Shown: in pieces, positions 48,384-63,614 of the stretch | Numbering within the stretch: the first letter of the stretch is position 1 | Layout: every line of letters begins with the position of its first letter | Notes under the pieces: model-generated | Told to the model about the DNA's origin: nothing | Database searches by the model: none | Seen by the model: the letters and a program-made list of their open reading frames with translations, nothing else | Made by a program: the position numbers and the translations under genes | Assembly: GCF_022458985.1 (NCBI RefSeq) | Contig: NC_061783.1 | Location: 9,392,413 to 9,456,412, forward strand | Length of the DNA: 64,000 nt | Source of the DNA: Mugil cephalus | Taxonomy: Eukaryota; Chordata; Actinopteri; Mugiliformes; Mugilidae | Direction: 5' to 3'

Positions 48384-48560
48384 CTTTCCCCCTTTTCACT
48401 CCCAGAGACGTGACCCGGTGATCGAAGACAACCAGGACCCACTCAGTGACCTGGTTCTAAGGCTAACCCCTGCCTGGCCCGAACCCGAACCACTGCCGCT
48501 AATACAAAGCTCCAAACGCTCCCTTCGACTTTCCTCGCCTGGCCCTGCCTGCTGACGCAG
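48384..48560 (-). promoter_or_regulatory. Probable noncoding first exon and promoter of snx10
   Basis: About 1.2 kb upstream of the ATG exon of snx10, the minus strand carries a moderately GC-rich block that ends in a strong donor (GGGAAAG then GTAGGC, exon end at 48384). The ATG-bearing exon begins at an acceptor (CAG at 47210-47208) with 15 noncoding bases before the start, so a 5' noncoding exon is required. This block is the best candidate by position and composition. A TGACGCAG motif near 48550 resembles a CRE/AP-1 half site. The upstream limit is a guess. Confidence 0.4.
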
Positions 48561-48954
48561 ACGTAAAATATCAAAAAAAAAAAAAAAAACTCAAAATAAA
48601 AAGTCCTAAAAACGTTACTTGCTCATTCAGACAGAAACTGGCCCCAAAAACCCTTTCCTCTGAGAGAAGTGCGCAGTGCGTTTCCCCACTGCCCACCTGC
48701 GTCTTAATCAGGATCAGTTTAAATGGTAGCACCTGGTGGGAGGAGGCGAGCTGAACGATAAGCTCACACACCACAAAACTTTTTTGTATATCCATAATGC
48801 TATTAACTGGAGCTAAGAAATTAAAATCGCAATCAATATTATTCACTTAACAATGTAGCCTTGTTTTCTTTTTTCTTTTCTTTTTTTATTGACGGTAAGT
48901 TTCCTTTGTTAGAAAATCACAAATCTAGCTTTTATAAAGTATATACATCCAAGA

Positions 48955-49560
48955 CTTAGACAGACTTTAATGAGCCATAAGGGAAATTGCTTGGTCATAG
49001 TAGCTTAATTGTCACAAAAAGAGGAGCTGTTATACAGCTGGATAGAATAAGGAATAGAAGAAGTCTTGTAGTGTTCATTGTGGGAGCAGAGCTGAATCAG
49101 TCTGATGAAGAATGAGCTCCTCTAAACCTCTAGTGGATGTGATTGATTGTCCATAATGGAGAGCCGTTTGTCCAGTGTCCTCCTGTCCCTTGTTGAGACT
49201 AACATTTCCAACTCCCTACCGATCACATGTCCAGTCTTTCTGAACAATTTGTTGATCCTGCCGATGTCTTTTTTGCAGGTACTACTCCTTCAACAAACCA
49301 CGGCAAAGAACGGGGCACTCACTACAGCAGACTGGTAGAAAGACTCTAGTAACTCACTGCACACATTGAAGGACCTGAGCTTCTTCAGAAAGTAGAGTCT
49401 ACTCAGGCCCCTTTTGTACACAGCATCACTGTCCCTTCAGTCCAGCCTGTTGCTCATGTGGACTCCCAGGTACTAGTAGCAGTCCATTCAGTTACTTGAT
49501 GTGATGGACTCCACTGGTGTCCTCTTCCTCCTGATGTCAATGACCAGTTCATTGCAACAG
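48955..49560 (-). mobile_element. LINE fragment, C-terminal part of ORF2 and 3' UTR
   Basis: The minus strand from about 49,560 encodes LSRLYFLKKLRSF, ELLESFYQSAVVSA, RKTGHVIGRELE and LSIMDNQSHPL, the C-terminal reverse-transcriptase-linked region of L2/Rex1-type fish LINEs. It is followed by a 3' UTR ending near 48,957 (read minus, CATTAAAGTCTGTCTAAGTC). It is 5'-truncated and has at least one internal stop. Confidence 0.75.
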
Positions 49561-49639
49561 CAACAGAATGGGTACAATTTCCTGCTGACTGCTGAATATG
49601 AATGAAACTATGAAGTTGCATGTCGTGACTTCCGTTTTT

Positions 49640-50165
49640 TCTAAAAATCCAGATGACAGTCCCAACTGTATATGTATTACAGTATTACAGTTTATAAATA
49701 TTTGGACACGATCTCAATGATTTGGGCTCTGCATGGAAGCCCTGCATACCCATGCATCGCGCTACCACCACCACGTTTTACAGAAGAGCTGGTGCGCTTT
49801 GGATCATCAGCCGTTCCGAGCCTTCTGCATACCTTCTTCTTCCCATCGTTTTGGTACAGGCCGATCTCAGTTACATCTGTGCAATGAATTTTGTTTGGTT
49901 TCTTGTTCAGCCTAAGTACAGTCTGTTATACTTTCATTGAGATCTCCTTTAACTGCATGTTGTGGGTTCACAGCAACAGCAAATGCCACACCTGGAATCA
50001 ACCCCAGACCTTTAACCTGCTTAAATAATGAAGGATTAAAGAAGGAAGAACCCATGCAGCCTATGCAATAGCCTTTTGGTCAACTGTCCAATTACTTTTG
50101 GCCCCTTGAAAAAGAGGCAGCTACATACACTTAAGGAGCTTTAATTCCCAAACGTTGAGGTAGCC
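49640..50165 (-). mobile_element. Internally deleted Tc1-family transposon remnant
   Basis: On the minus strand, GGGGCCAAAAGTAATTGGAC, CCAGGTGTGGCATTTGC, GAACCCACAACATGC, then a coding-like remnant AAACGTGGTGGTGGTAGC (Tc1 KRGGGS-type) and TGTCCAAATATTTATAAACT appear in the order of a well-known fish Tc1-like element. The transposase is mostly missing. The ends are approximate. Confidence 0.6.
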
Positions 50166-51649
50166 ACTTGACAGTGGACTAAGTACTAAAATTCATCGAG
50201 AAATAGAGATGACTGCAACACCACAGAGGCAACAATAAATATATATGTATATAAGTCATATACACGCAAGAGGCATGAAAGATATTTAAATCCTACAGTT
50301 TCACCCTCAGTTTATTGCTTTCGCTTTTTCACCACGTCTGATATGAGCAGTACGACTCCCCTACCGCAGAGTAGATCATGTAAATACAGGTCATTCATAC
50401 TGCAACAATAGTTCAGATTAAAGAATTAGAGTAATCTTACCAAAGTTGCCTTTAAATCCGGTCCAGCCCAGGAGTGAATCCGAACAAGTGACAAATGACC
50501 TTAAATAAATACTCTAAAACATGAAGGTAGGCAGGTAGGCTGCAGATTTGCATACAGAGGTTTCCTTATCTTAAGTCCACAGATACAGAGCCATTCAGTT
50601 GCTGGTATTGAAATTTAAACCACTAACAGGACTAACAGTTTTCCATTAAATCTGACTGACTGGTTGGGGCAAACTCAGGAAACTGTTCCATGATGTGGAC
50701 CATCACTATGCCTTAGACACGCACTTAAGAGTGGTAATGTAGCCAAGGATGCCCAAAGAAAGTGGTCTTTTCCACCCACATGTAGATTCTTTTTACAACC
50801 TCTTTCTGCATTTATTTAACTCTAGAAGCCTGTGACTGTCCAATGATGTATAAATATGAAATATGTGTGATATGAGGACACAGCATATGGGGACTTTGTG
50901 ATTGAAAGCCTGACTCACTTCTTTTGCCCTAGAGATCACTGCGGCTTTTTTTTTTTAACCTGTGATGAGATGATGGGCTAATTAGCATACACTTCATGAC
51001 TGTGTAGCCCTGATAAGACACTTGATTTAATTAAGGTATCCCAAACTTATACCTGAAAGATTTTTCAAGTTTAGAAAAAATGAATACAAAATGCTTTTTT
51101 AATGAGTCTCCTGGGTTTGAGATGGCAACGGTGCACTGTTTAGTGGTTGATCATTCTACGGTTCCTCCATTCAGTATAAAACTGACAAAATGAAACGGAC
51201 ATTACTGAACATGTAAAACGCCATCCATGTGTTAAACAGCTTTGCCTTTCTTCTTGCATTAAAACATACAGAGAAGACAAAAGGGGTTCGAATAATGCAC
51301 TGTAAATTCTCTGCGAAAACAGAATCCTGAGTTGCCATGCCATCCACAATAAGGCAGGTCCAAAGTCCATCTCTCATGCCCTAATGCCAGTCACGAGATG
51401 AGTCCACAACACTGCACCGTTGACAGCTTTAACCCTGGAGACTCGTGGAACAGGAGCAACGGGCATTTAAAAAGTAAAAGGTTTCAGAAGTCCAACTGTG
51501 GGTCATCAGCTCATTATCTTAAAGGGGTCAACGTGCATTACGACAATTGACAATTTAAAGTCCAACTGTTTACAATCAGGCATGACGATATGAACATTGA
51601 ACACTGTGGGCAGTGTGGGGAAGTCTGACTTTGCTTCCTGCCCCAGGTT
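50166..51649. other. Intergenic, between snx10 and cbx3
   Basis: Non-repetitive AT-rich sequence. No exon or repeat family recognised. Confidence 0.5.
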
Positions 51650-51880
51650 TGAAAATACAACAATTAAGTAAAATATTATGACCACCTTCCTAGTATTGTG
51701 CAGGTCTCCCTTGTGCCTCATCATATACACTGTAGGCTGTTGTGACTCAGAATGGAGTCATGGGCCTTCTGAGGGGGTCCTGAGGGGTCAGGTAAGTGTC
51801 GTTAGTGGGGGCTTTCGGGTCCTATGGCTCAGTGTAATTCAGTGGTTTTAATGTCGCGGCTGATCAGCATCTGCAACACG
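51650..51880 (-). mobile_element. Short Tc1-related MITE
   Basis: On the minus strand, GATCAGCCGCGACATTAAAA followed by CCACTGA is the known start of a fish Tc1-like family (usual form GATCAGCCACAACATTAAAACCACTGA). The other end, GGTGGTCATAATATTTTA, matches its 3' side. About 230 bp remain, with no coding capacity. Confidence 0.6.
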
Positions 51881-52087
51881 GTGCAAGAATGAACCCAAAT
51901 TGTAACATGTGGACCAAATTGTAAAACATGCAACAGGAAAATACTAAAGCTTGCACAGCTTCAAGTTTGAAATGCTATCAAAATATAACCTGCAATACAA
52001 AAAAAAAAATTAAAAAATAAATAAATAAATAAAAAATCATATACACCTCATTGGAACTGTAACAGTGAAATTTGGTCACATAAAACC

Positions 52088-52093
52088 TTTATT
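52088..52093 (-). terminator. cbx3: cbx3 polyadenylation signal AATAAA
   Basis: AATAAA on the minus strand, about 430 bases after the cbx3 stop (52528-52526). The intervening sequence is a plausible 3' UTR with A/T homopolymers near 52230. Confidence 0.5.
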
Positions 52094-52525
52094 AGAACTT
52101 CAAATGATATTTACAGACAATACAAAATGCACCCCTGGAACAATATATAAGAACTAGCATGGGGTGGGGATTGGCATCTTACACGAGATTGTGAACGTGA
52201 TATACTTGATATACATTTTTATTTTATTTTTTTTTTTTTTACCAGTTTACCAATTAGAATTTAAACAGTCAAAAAAGTATGAATATGGACGGTGATTAAC
52301 AAAAACCAGTCAGTCCTAATGATATTGGAAGACTTCTGTCACCATACATGTCAGTCTCTCAGTCAGTTCAGCCTATATGTACAACAAAGCTTTCATGGAC
52401 TGTTAGTCAACGTCAACGTCTTCAGAAACAACTAAAAAGCTAGTACTAGAAGGCAAGCCAGAGAGGGGAAAAAAAACATCCTGAGGAAAGGTGATGCAAG
52501 GGACTGTAGAGTCCGAAGGGAAGAA

Positions 52526-56000
<3,475 letters not shown>

Positions 56001-56039
56001 AGCCTGGAAGGAAACGCGTTTCACTCACTAGCCTATATG

Positions 56040-56795
56040 TACAGATGGGATTTATGGCTCTTTGAAGACAGCCAGATCTTGAGGAGCCGTTCCTTTCAAA
56101 GACGCATTCATGGCTTTTTATGGTCATTTGTTTTTTAGAAGTCAACCAGGGGTAACTCTTTTTTTTATCAAGTTTCACCTAAAAAACTTTGTCGCACTAT
56201 AAAAATTATGCAGGCTACAAATAACTTCAATGCAAAACAACTTTACTATAAAAATTCCTGCACAAGAAAAACTGTAAATAAAATTTAAAAAATAATAATA
56301 AATAAGAATAAAATATGTATGGATATAAAATAATATATACAAAACTAGAATAAAAATTAGGACATGATAAAAATGTGAATGCAAAACTGTAGAACAATCA
56401 TAACAATGTCAACAATAACAAAGTGAACGAAATTAAAGACATCCTTGAAATAATGAGGCAGTTCCAGAAAAGTGCATCCAAATGTCTCTATATATATGTT
56501 TCTTTTCCCTGAGTCATGTTGTTTTTTCCCATCGCATATATCTCCTCTTCCTCCCTGATAAAGCTATAAATCTGGCTCCACTCCAATCTCCCGTCAGTGG
56601 GACTCGGATGGGCTCATACTCCACATTCGTATTAGTTAACTAATAGCTGAGCATATATAGGTGTGTCAATAGAGCGTGCTGTGGACAACTCAAACTCGGA
56701 GATGCTCGCACCTGCAAACCAAGTCTTATCGTTCGCTTAAAAGAGACGTTCAAAAGACTGATTCATTCATGAACGTCACATCACTACCTGTATGT
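56040..56795. mobile_element. Possible hAT-derived repeat
   Basis: The left part (tttatggctctttgaagaca, then gagccgttcctttcaaagac) and the right part (gtagtgatgtgacgttcatg on the minus strand near 56,789) resemble the subterminal GGCTCTTT/GAACG sequences of fish hAT elements. The inverted ends could not be matched base for base. AT-rich filler lies between them. Confidence 0.3.
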
Positions 56796-57019
56796 TTGTG
56801 TACTACATTTATTCTCCTGGAAAGTTTTTCCTTTCGTCTTCAAATGTCTTTGCTACACACACCCAATCCTAGCTTCAGTGTCTTAATATGTTAAGTGTGC
56901 AAGGTCTTTTCAGAATATATCACCGTAACAGTGTCTAACATAATATTTCCCAAACTCAGAACATTAATTCGAGCAAATGTTTTCAACTGCAATACTGCGA
57001 GTATGGTGTTTACAGGTTC

Positions 57020-57640
57020 CAGTTCTGTGAGTTTAGACTTAGATAGACTTTAATGATCCACAAGGGAAATTACTTGCTCACTGTAGCTTATATGCACATA
57101 AAAGCAACACTCTTAAAAACCACTAGTAAAAAAAAGATAAAATAAGATCAACATAAAATAAAGGTATTATCTAGTAAAAACAGAAAATAGTGTAAGCAAA
57201 AAAAAAGTCTTATGAACAAATTTACAAAAATAGTGGGCAAAACTGTGTCCAAGGTGATCTGCCTGTTTGGTCAGTTGCATAGCAACAGCCGCGTGGATCT
57301 TGTCTCGTGCTGTTGCCTTGTCCGCTGAGGGAGGGCTGTAAACTCCAACACCATCCGCCTGTGGAGTTTTTAAAGTCTTAACGCCGGGCACAGATGCACT
57401 GTGGTCCGTGAAGTCCGCACGCAGCCAGGTCTCCACAAAATCCCAACACTGCTGGGTCCCAACAAGCACACAGTTCGTCCATCCTGCCTGCCAAAGACCG
57501 CACATTCCCCATGACCACAGATGGCACCGCCGGCCTTAACCTCATTCTCCGCTCTTTGACTTTGGCTCCAGCACAGCATCCCCGGTGTTTCTTCTGAAGT
57601 TCAACGGTAAACTCGGGCCTCCCTCTGGATAGCACAGATG
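57020..57640 (-). mobile_element. LINE copy with endonuclease region joined to 3' tail
   Basis: Minus-strand frames give NVRSLAGRMDEL and, in another frame, ETWLRADFTDHSASVPG, the N-terminal part of the LINE endonuclease domain. About 200 bases on, the 3' tail (57040-57110) matches that of the 49-kb copy, so most of ORF2 is deleted. It lies in the gap between cbx3 and nfe2l3. Confidence 0.7.
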
Positions 57641-57913
57641 TTCCAAATAAAACCTTAAAACCCGTTATTTGGAAGGGAAAGAAGAGGCCTGATTTGGTAG
57701 TGTAACATATTCAAGAAGATACAAACACATGCGGCAACCTTTGTTCTAGATTTGTGGATGTACTATGACCGTAAAAGATAAAGTGAGCTAAAATGTCTTT
57801 GCCTAAGTTACTGTAACTGCAGTAACATTACTGTGAAGGTATTTCTTGAGGACATGGTGCTGCCTCTACTGGTTTTTCAAAGAAGGGGTCAATGAAAAAA
57901 ACAAGAGTGTCAG

Positions 57914-57919
57914 TTTATT
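57914..57919 (-). terminator. nfe2l3: Distal nfe2l3 polyadenylation signal candidate
   Basis: AATAAA on the minus strand about 1.46 kb past the nfe2l3 stop, followed by an A-rich stretch. Closer AATAAA candidates lie at 59203-59208 and 59184-59189. The AT-rich interval 57.9-59.38 kb has no repeat or ORF I recognise, so it is probably 3' UTR with alternative ends. Confidence 0.4.
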
Positions 57920-59383
57920 TCTTTAATGCGAAAAAAAAAACAATGCCTGCAAGAGCAAACTCTTAAAGCAAAATCATTCTTTCAACACTCACCATGCAAC
58001 CAAGCACATTTGCCTTCAGCAACAAAGAATAACATGTACAGAACTTGAAAAAGAAACAAACAGCAAAAGTAAACTCTTGGCCAAACAAGGACAAAGGAAA
58101 ACGATTACCTAATGTATGCACCTTGCTCCATTTATCTCACGCACACAGTTGACTGAATAAAGCAGTGTTCCCATGAATAAGATGGCAACTTCTAATCAAT
58201 ATTTAATTCAACTCTCAGATAATCTCAAATATATAAAAAAGCAACATCCAAATCACATTCAAACCTATTAAATAGAGTTGGTGATTGTATTTTTTCAGAA
58301 GGTGGGTAGTTTATGTTACATTAATAATGAAGGATTTATTTATTTATTTATTTATTTTTATCAGTGAGTGCACTTCAGTTCCCAAAAAACTAAAAATTAA
58401 CAAAAGCTAAGGCTTGAGGTAGAATATAATCTTGCCAAACACTTAAAAGTACTTGAAATGAAAGGGATTTAGTCGAATTGTGCTTGAAACTAAATGTTCA
58501 ATATTGGTTTAAAACATGGCAGACTCATAAAGTATATTTGTTATGATATTATGCATCTTGGATCATGTACACACACAATAACCAAAACACTCCAAATGCA
58601 AATTAAGGCCTTCTAATTTTAATCATTGGTATACTTTCTGTCATAATGACATGTAATATTAAAAAAGTTGTATTTATTTTTTTATTTAACTTCAGATTCT
58701 TACTTAACTGTTCATGCCCTCAAAAATCTTGAACCAAACTGTGTAAACATTAGATAAGTAATGTTGCAATATTCTTATCACTTTGAGATAAAGTTACCAT
58801 TTTGAAGAAAAAAAGATGCTGTCCTCCCGTGATGCATGTAAGCACATCAAGGACCTAGGAAACTTTAATAAATACAATCTTTAACCTCCTCTTTATACAG
58901 AACAGGTGCACACTGAGAGGCAAGACTACCTGGAAACACAATCCCCCGGACTCAGATATCCAATAACTGTCACAATGCTGGCCATGTGGATTTTTATACG
59001 TGTCTCGTTGCTTACACGTTTATGTAAAAATTATAAGAGCACAACTTAAACGTTATCAGGCACAAGAGAGACATATAGCATTGCCAGCAGCTAAGCTGTT
59101 CCCTCAAACCACCCATCTGCATTGTCCATCTTTAACAGGCAAAGAATGTCCAGTGTGTTAGCTACATTTGCCCCATGAGACATTTTATTTACATAGGTTT
59201 GTTTTATTTATTTGTTTATGTTCCGAGTGTCTTTTCTTTTTCCAGCTTTTTCCAATTCTGGCTCCCGACAGTGGTGACTCCGCACACTTGAACAAAGGAG
59301 GGGATCCCAAAATCAGAGTCAGGCAAGTAGGTTCGGAACTATCCAAACACTGAAAAGCTCAAGTCTCTGCTGGAAATACTGGG

Positions 59384-62300
59384 TCATTGCTTTTTCTCCT
59401 TCTTCCTCTTGTCTGTTTTGTTCCCGGCCGATGTGGAGACAGCAGGCCGTCTTATAGGCTGAACTACAACCCTCCCATTAGCCCCGCACTGCAGGGTGTA
59501 TCTCTCTGGGTTCAGAGGCTGTCCTGAACCATCCCTCAGCCGGGCCAGGACGTCTCTGGTCAGCTGCTTTATCTGTTGGCCCACAGCACCCATTGTCTTG
59601 GCTGTAAGCTGTTTCTCCCTCAATAGTCTGTTCCTCTGAGCCTGCAGTCTTTCCACCTCTTCCTGGAGCCCTGTGATGGCATCCAGCTTGCGTTTGCGGC
59701 AGTTTTGAGCCGCCAATTTATTCTTTCCGCGCCTTCGGATATCCCTCAGAAGAGTCACCTGCTCTGCGGAGAAGCCGTGACTGTCAAGAACCTCCAGGAA
59801 CTCTTCCACAGGCATGTTGACAATCTCCATGACGGAGAATGGGATGCACATAGAACGGGCGCGCAGCTCATCGCGGCTCAGCTCCCGTTCTTCCAGCTGT
59901 AGCCCATCATCATCGCTGAGAGGCTCCTCTTTGATGCTTTTGTGGGGCAGTGTTACTGGCGGTCGGTTAAAGAAAGCAGGTGACGAGTAGCTGTGGTCAT
60001 GCCACACGCTCTCACTTAGATCAACAGGTGACCACATTGTGTTGTGATCCATGATGCCTTTTGAGGGGAGCGAGTCCACCTCACTGCTATAACCTGTAGC
60101 TCCACACTCATCCTCACAGTATGAACTGGATGACGATGACATCTCGGAGGACCCTGAAAGAGTGAGGACATTTATTGTATTAATATAGATCACACATATA
60201 TATACACATTTATTTTCTTCAGACATTTAGATTTGAACTAACCTGGAGAAACTGGGCCTCCAGAGCTGCTCTCTAAGGACAGTCCAGAGTCTGAGTCCAG
60301 GTCTTCAAGGACATGTGGGTCTATGCTGTCCAGACAGTCCATCAGCTGGGTGTCTATTGCACCAAGTCCTTCCAAACCTAGCTGATTGATCTGGTCAAAC
60401 ACTGCCTCATCCAAACAGCCGCACAGAGTACTGTTTGATGGCACATTTTCAGTTAAATTACATACTGAGGCGAAGGGTAGTGCAGCAAGGCCCAGCGCCA
60501 TCCCTGGTGAAGCATCTGACTGTGAGGAGCCTGTTGACTCCAGCCGTAAGAGACCTCTTTGCTGCTGGGCGACCGTCCTGGACTGAGCTCTTCCAGCACT
60601 TGTTACCATGGCATCGTGCAAACTGACATCCTGGCTGATGGCACTGGTGATGTCAGTGTCCAGGTCTGACAGACGCTCAGTGACAAGGGAGTCAAAGTCC
60701 TACACAAGAAACATACATTTTAGACCTTTTAGCTTTGATAATTCTCTTTAAACAATATTTTGGTATGACAATAGTGTAGTATCGTACCATAACAACATTC
60801 TACAGTTTATGTATGGGAAATTTTGTTTAGCTGATATTAAGCCTTACTTAAAACATATGTACTTCCACATAAGGCGCAGAAAACTTACATCAAGGTCTGT
60901 GACAGACAGTAAATTGCTCCAGTGCTGGTCAATATCAATGGTAGGAGGCTGATGACGTGCTGGATTGGACAGAGCAGTGATGCCTTCAAGCAGACTCTGA
61001 AATAGAAAAATATATCATAGAATGTAGTGGTATGTTTTGTGATCAAAATCTCCAGTCAAATCGTAGTTACTACAAAAAAAAAGGCAAACATCTACCTTAC
61101 TAAAGGACAATGTCTTGTTCTGTGAGCTACTCCTAATCTTGAAAAGGCCATGTGGTAATGCGACTTTCAGGTGAAAACACTATAAAGTGACTAAAGTGTA
61201 TTATAATCTCACAAATATACATAACAGATTTATGTTAGGACTCCAGTGCAATAACAATTCCAAAATCAGAACTTTCTGAACCAGAGATGTCAAGTGTGGC
61301 ATTGCTAACAGTGTACCGCAACTAATGAACACAACTGTGATGAAGTGGACTCGTACCTCCTGTTCTAGTGTGGAGCTGTGAGCCAGCTGAGTGAGTGCAG
61401 CAGGTTCCTCCTCCTCCTCCTTAACTTTAACACTGTCCTCCTGGTAGAACAAATGGAGGCCAAAGGACAGAAGGGGAAGATAGAAATGGGGAACATGAGG
61501 TGAATCAAGACAGAAGAGAAAGAAAAAGCAAAGATTATTTGTTGATGGACATCCAGAAACTTCCCCAAAATCATTCAATTTGTGGTTCATTGATACCACT
61601 GCAGATCACAGAATGTGATTCTTCTGTTATGTAACTCTCCTGTTATGACAGAAACCAGGTTTGTTTTAACAAGCCGTCATTGACAATAGTTAAGCCAATT
61701 GCCCTGAGATGGCCCGATATAGTAATGTGGGTCAGCAGCTGTCACAGATGGAATATTCTTGATATCTTTACATGCAGTCATACCCAATGCAATAACAAGA
61801 GGTGGTTTCTCAAACATCTGAAAAGGTGAATGACTGCTGCCGTTTTTTACATTAATCCTGAGGCCAAAATATGTCAAACTGTACTCTACATCTGCTTAAT
61901 TTCGCCCAAGCTCTGTCTGAGCTTGTTGGTTTCCACCTTTTACAGCTTGAACTGGCCTAAAAAAATTAAGACAGTCAGTGAAAACCTTTAAATATCACAG
62001 CTTTCCTTGTGTCCTTTGAACCAGTGTACTTCCACAAACAACAACTTTTCGCTTAAACATTTAATCCCATATTTGTGTGTTTTTTACAAAATAGATGCGA
62101 GAGAAAAATAAAAAGATATGTCTTTGTCACATTAAACATTAATCCAAGGAGGGGCAGTGTTGAAGTATGGACCACTGCTTTTGTGTAAGCAAACAGGGTG
62201 TGGATCTAAGCCTCTTTTCTCTACCTCACAAGGCCCACAGCTGGTGGCTGAGTCTGAAGAAAGGGGATACAGTTACACAACTGGCGACATCAACTGCCCT

Positions 62301-63614
62301 CAGGAAACAACATACACCAAGCAGCTGTTTCTATCCTAAGCTACCAAACTGGATCATTGGGAGAACAGAAATGGCGTGATTAAAGTCTTACAACACCGTG
62401 GTGTTAAAGGCTGCAGGCACCTGTCAACTGCAATATTAAATAACACATTCTTGAAGTGTAAAGAGTTGATGAGCAACTTTTCGAGCGTTACATCTGAAAC
62501 CTGTGTGCTCACCCAACACAATGATCTCAATAGGATCTCATTTGTTAATTACACCTATATAACAGCAGGGCTAAATCTGACAACTTGCATACTAGCAAAG
62601 AATGACAGGTGCAGCAGATTACAGCTTACCACTGGTCATACTTGAAAACCTTGTTGTCTGATTATTAGACCAGTAACTAGAACTGTCTGGAAAGTTACTA
62701 TCATGATAAATGTAAGTCCCTTGATCTAACAGGACCAGCACTGCCAGACTTATCTTATCACTTAACTGCAATGTGGCAAAGAACAGGACAGACCATTCAA
62801 AAACGAAAATAAGCCCATGTCACCTTTTGCCAGTATAATGTTGTCTTATTTCCTGGTCCAGCAGGAACTGTTACAACATAATAAGTTACTTGCTGGATAG
62901 ACTCCCATCTTTGCATAACAGCGGATGGTGACGCCAGTTAGCTAGTAATAGCATTATCCACCAATTGCGGAAGTTTAAATTCTGGTTCACTGTCTAGCAA
63001 AGTACTTAAGCTGACCACCTTGTTAGATAAACCGCGTGGTGTAGGTTAGCTAACGGCAAACTCCTTTTAACTCTATTTTGCATCATACACACACTTGCCT
63101 CTTTAGGAATCCCGCAGGCTCCAGCGCCACAAGGCCCTTGTCCGAGGTCAGGGTTTGTCTGGTACACCTCTCGGCCACTGACAGGCAGGTGTTCACCGAC
63201 ATCTCTGGCTTCGTCTCCGGGGCTTTCTAACCCCGAATTGGTGTCAGTGCTGTTGCTGGTTGAAGGCCCACTGTCAGCCTTGTCAGTGGCAGACACCTGG
63301 TGCACCAGCCATGCGTTCAACTGCGTGGGGAACCGCGGTGAACCAAGAGTCCTCACCTCGTCTAGAAGCCGTCGACTTGCAAAGAAATAGTCCAACTCGG
63401 GACATTTTGGGTGCACGCTGTATCCGTCAAGAGTATCTCTCAAATTGTGAAAGGGTGTCTGGGTGTAAGCCGAGCTAGGACCCAAGTTAATCTCTGTCAG
63501 AGGAGTATAGTACCCGCTTAAGTAGCTGTCGATATCCACACGAACTCCTATCAAACTGAGTAAGATCGTCAACTGAATCAGGCCTTCTGTGAAGTATTTT
63601 TTCGGGATTTGCAT
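59384..63614 (-). CDS. nfe2l3: nfe2l3 (NRF3), ER-anchored CNC-bZIP transcription factor, 5 coding exons
   Basis: Coding exons are 63614-63099, 61440-61357, 60996-60889, 60699-60243 and 60153-59384, which join in frame to 644 aa (human NFE2L3 is about 694). The N-terminus has a hydrophobic NHB1 anchor (about residues 11-26) and the motif NAWLVH at 100-105, matching the DDI2 cleavage site of NRF1/NRF3. The middle contains NLT and NST sequons and a DSGLS phosphodegron (373-377). Two SUMO-type KxE contexts occur (VKVKEEEE and IKEEP). The CNC region covers about 475-525, the basic region is RRRGKNKLAAQNCRKRKLD, and a leucine zipper follows. In the family, the ER-held protein is cleaved and enters the nucleus to bind ARE/MARE sites with small Maf proteins. 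The tail (LNPERYTLQC) and the adjacent cbx3 and snx10 favour nfe2l3 over nfe2l1, although the N-terminus resembles NRF1. The exon 1 donor is GC rather than GT. The start ATG directly precedes the anchor. Confidence 0.88.

Noticed and set aside
49722-49940. Small plus-strand open frames at 49.7-49.9 kb
   Set aside because: They are the antisense of the Tc1-family remnant.
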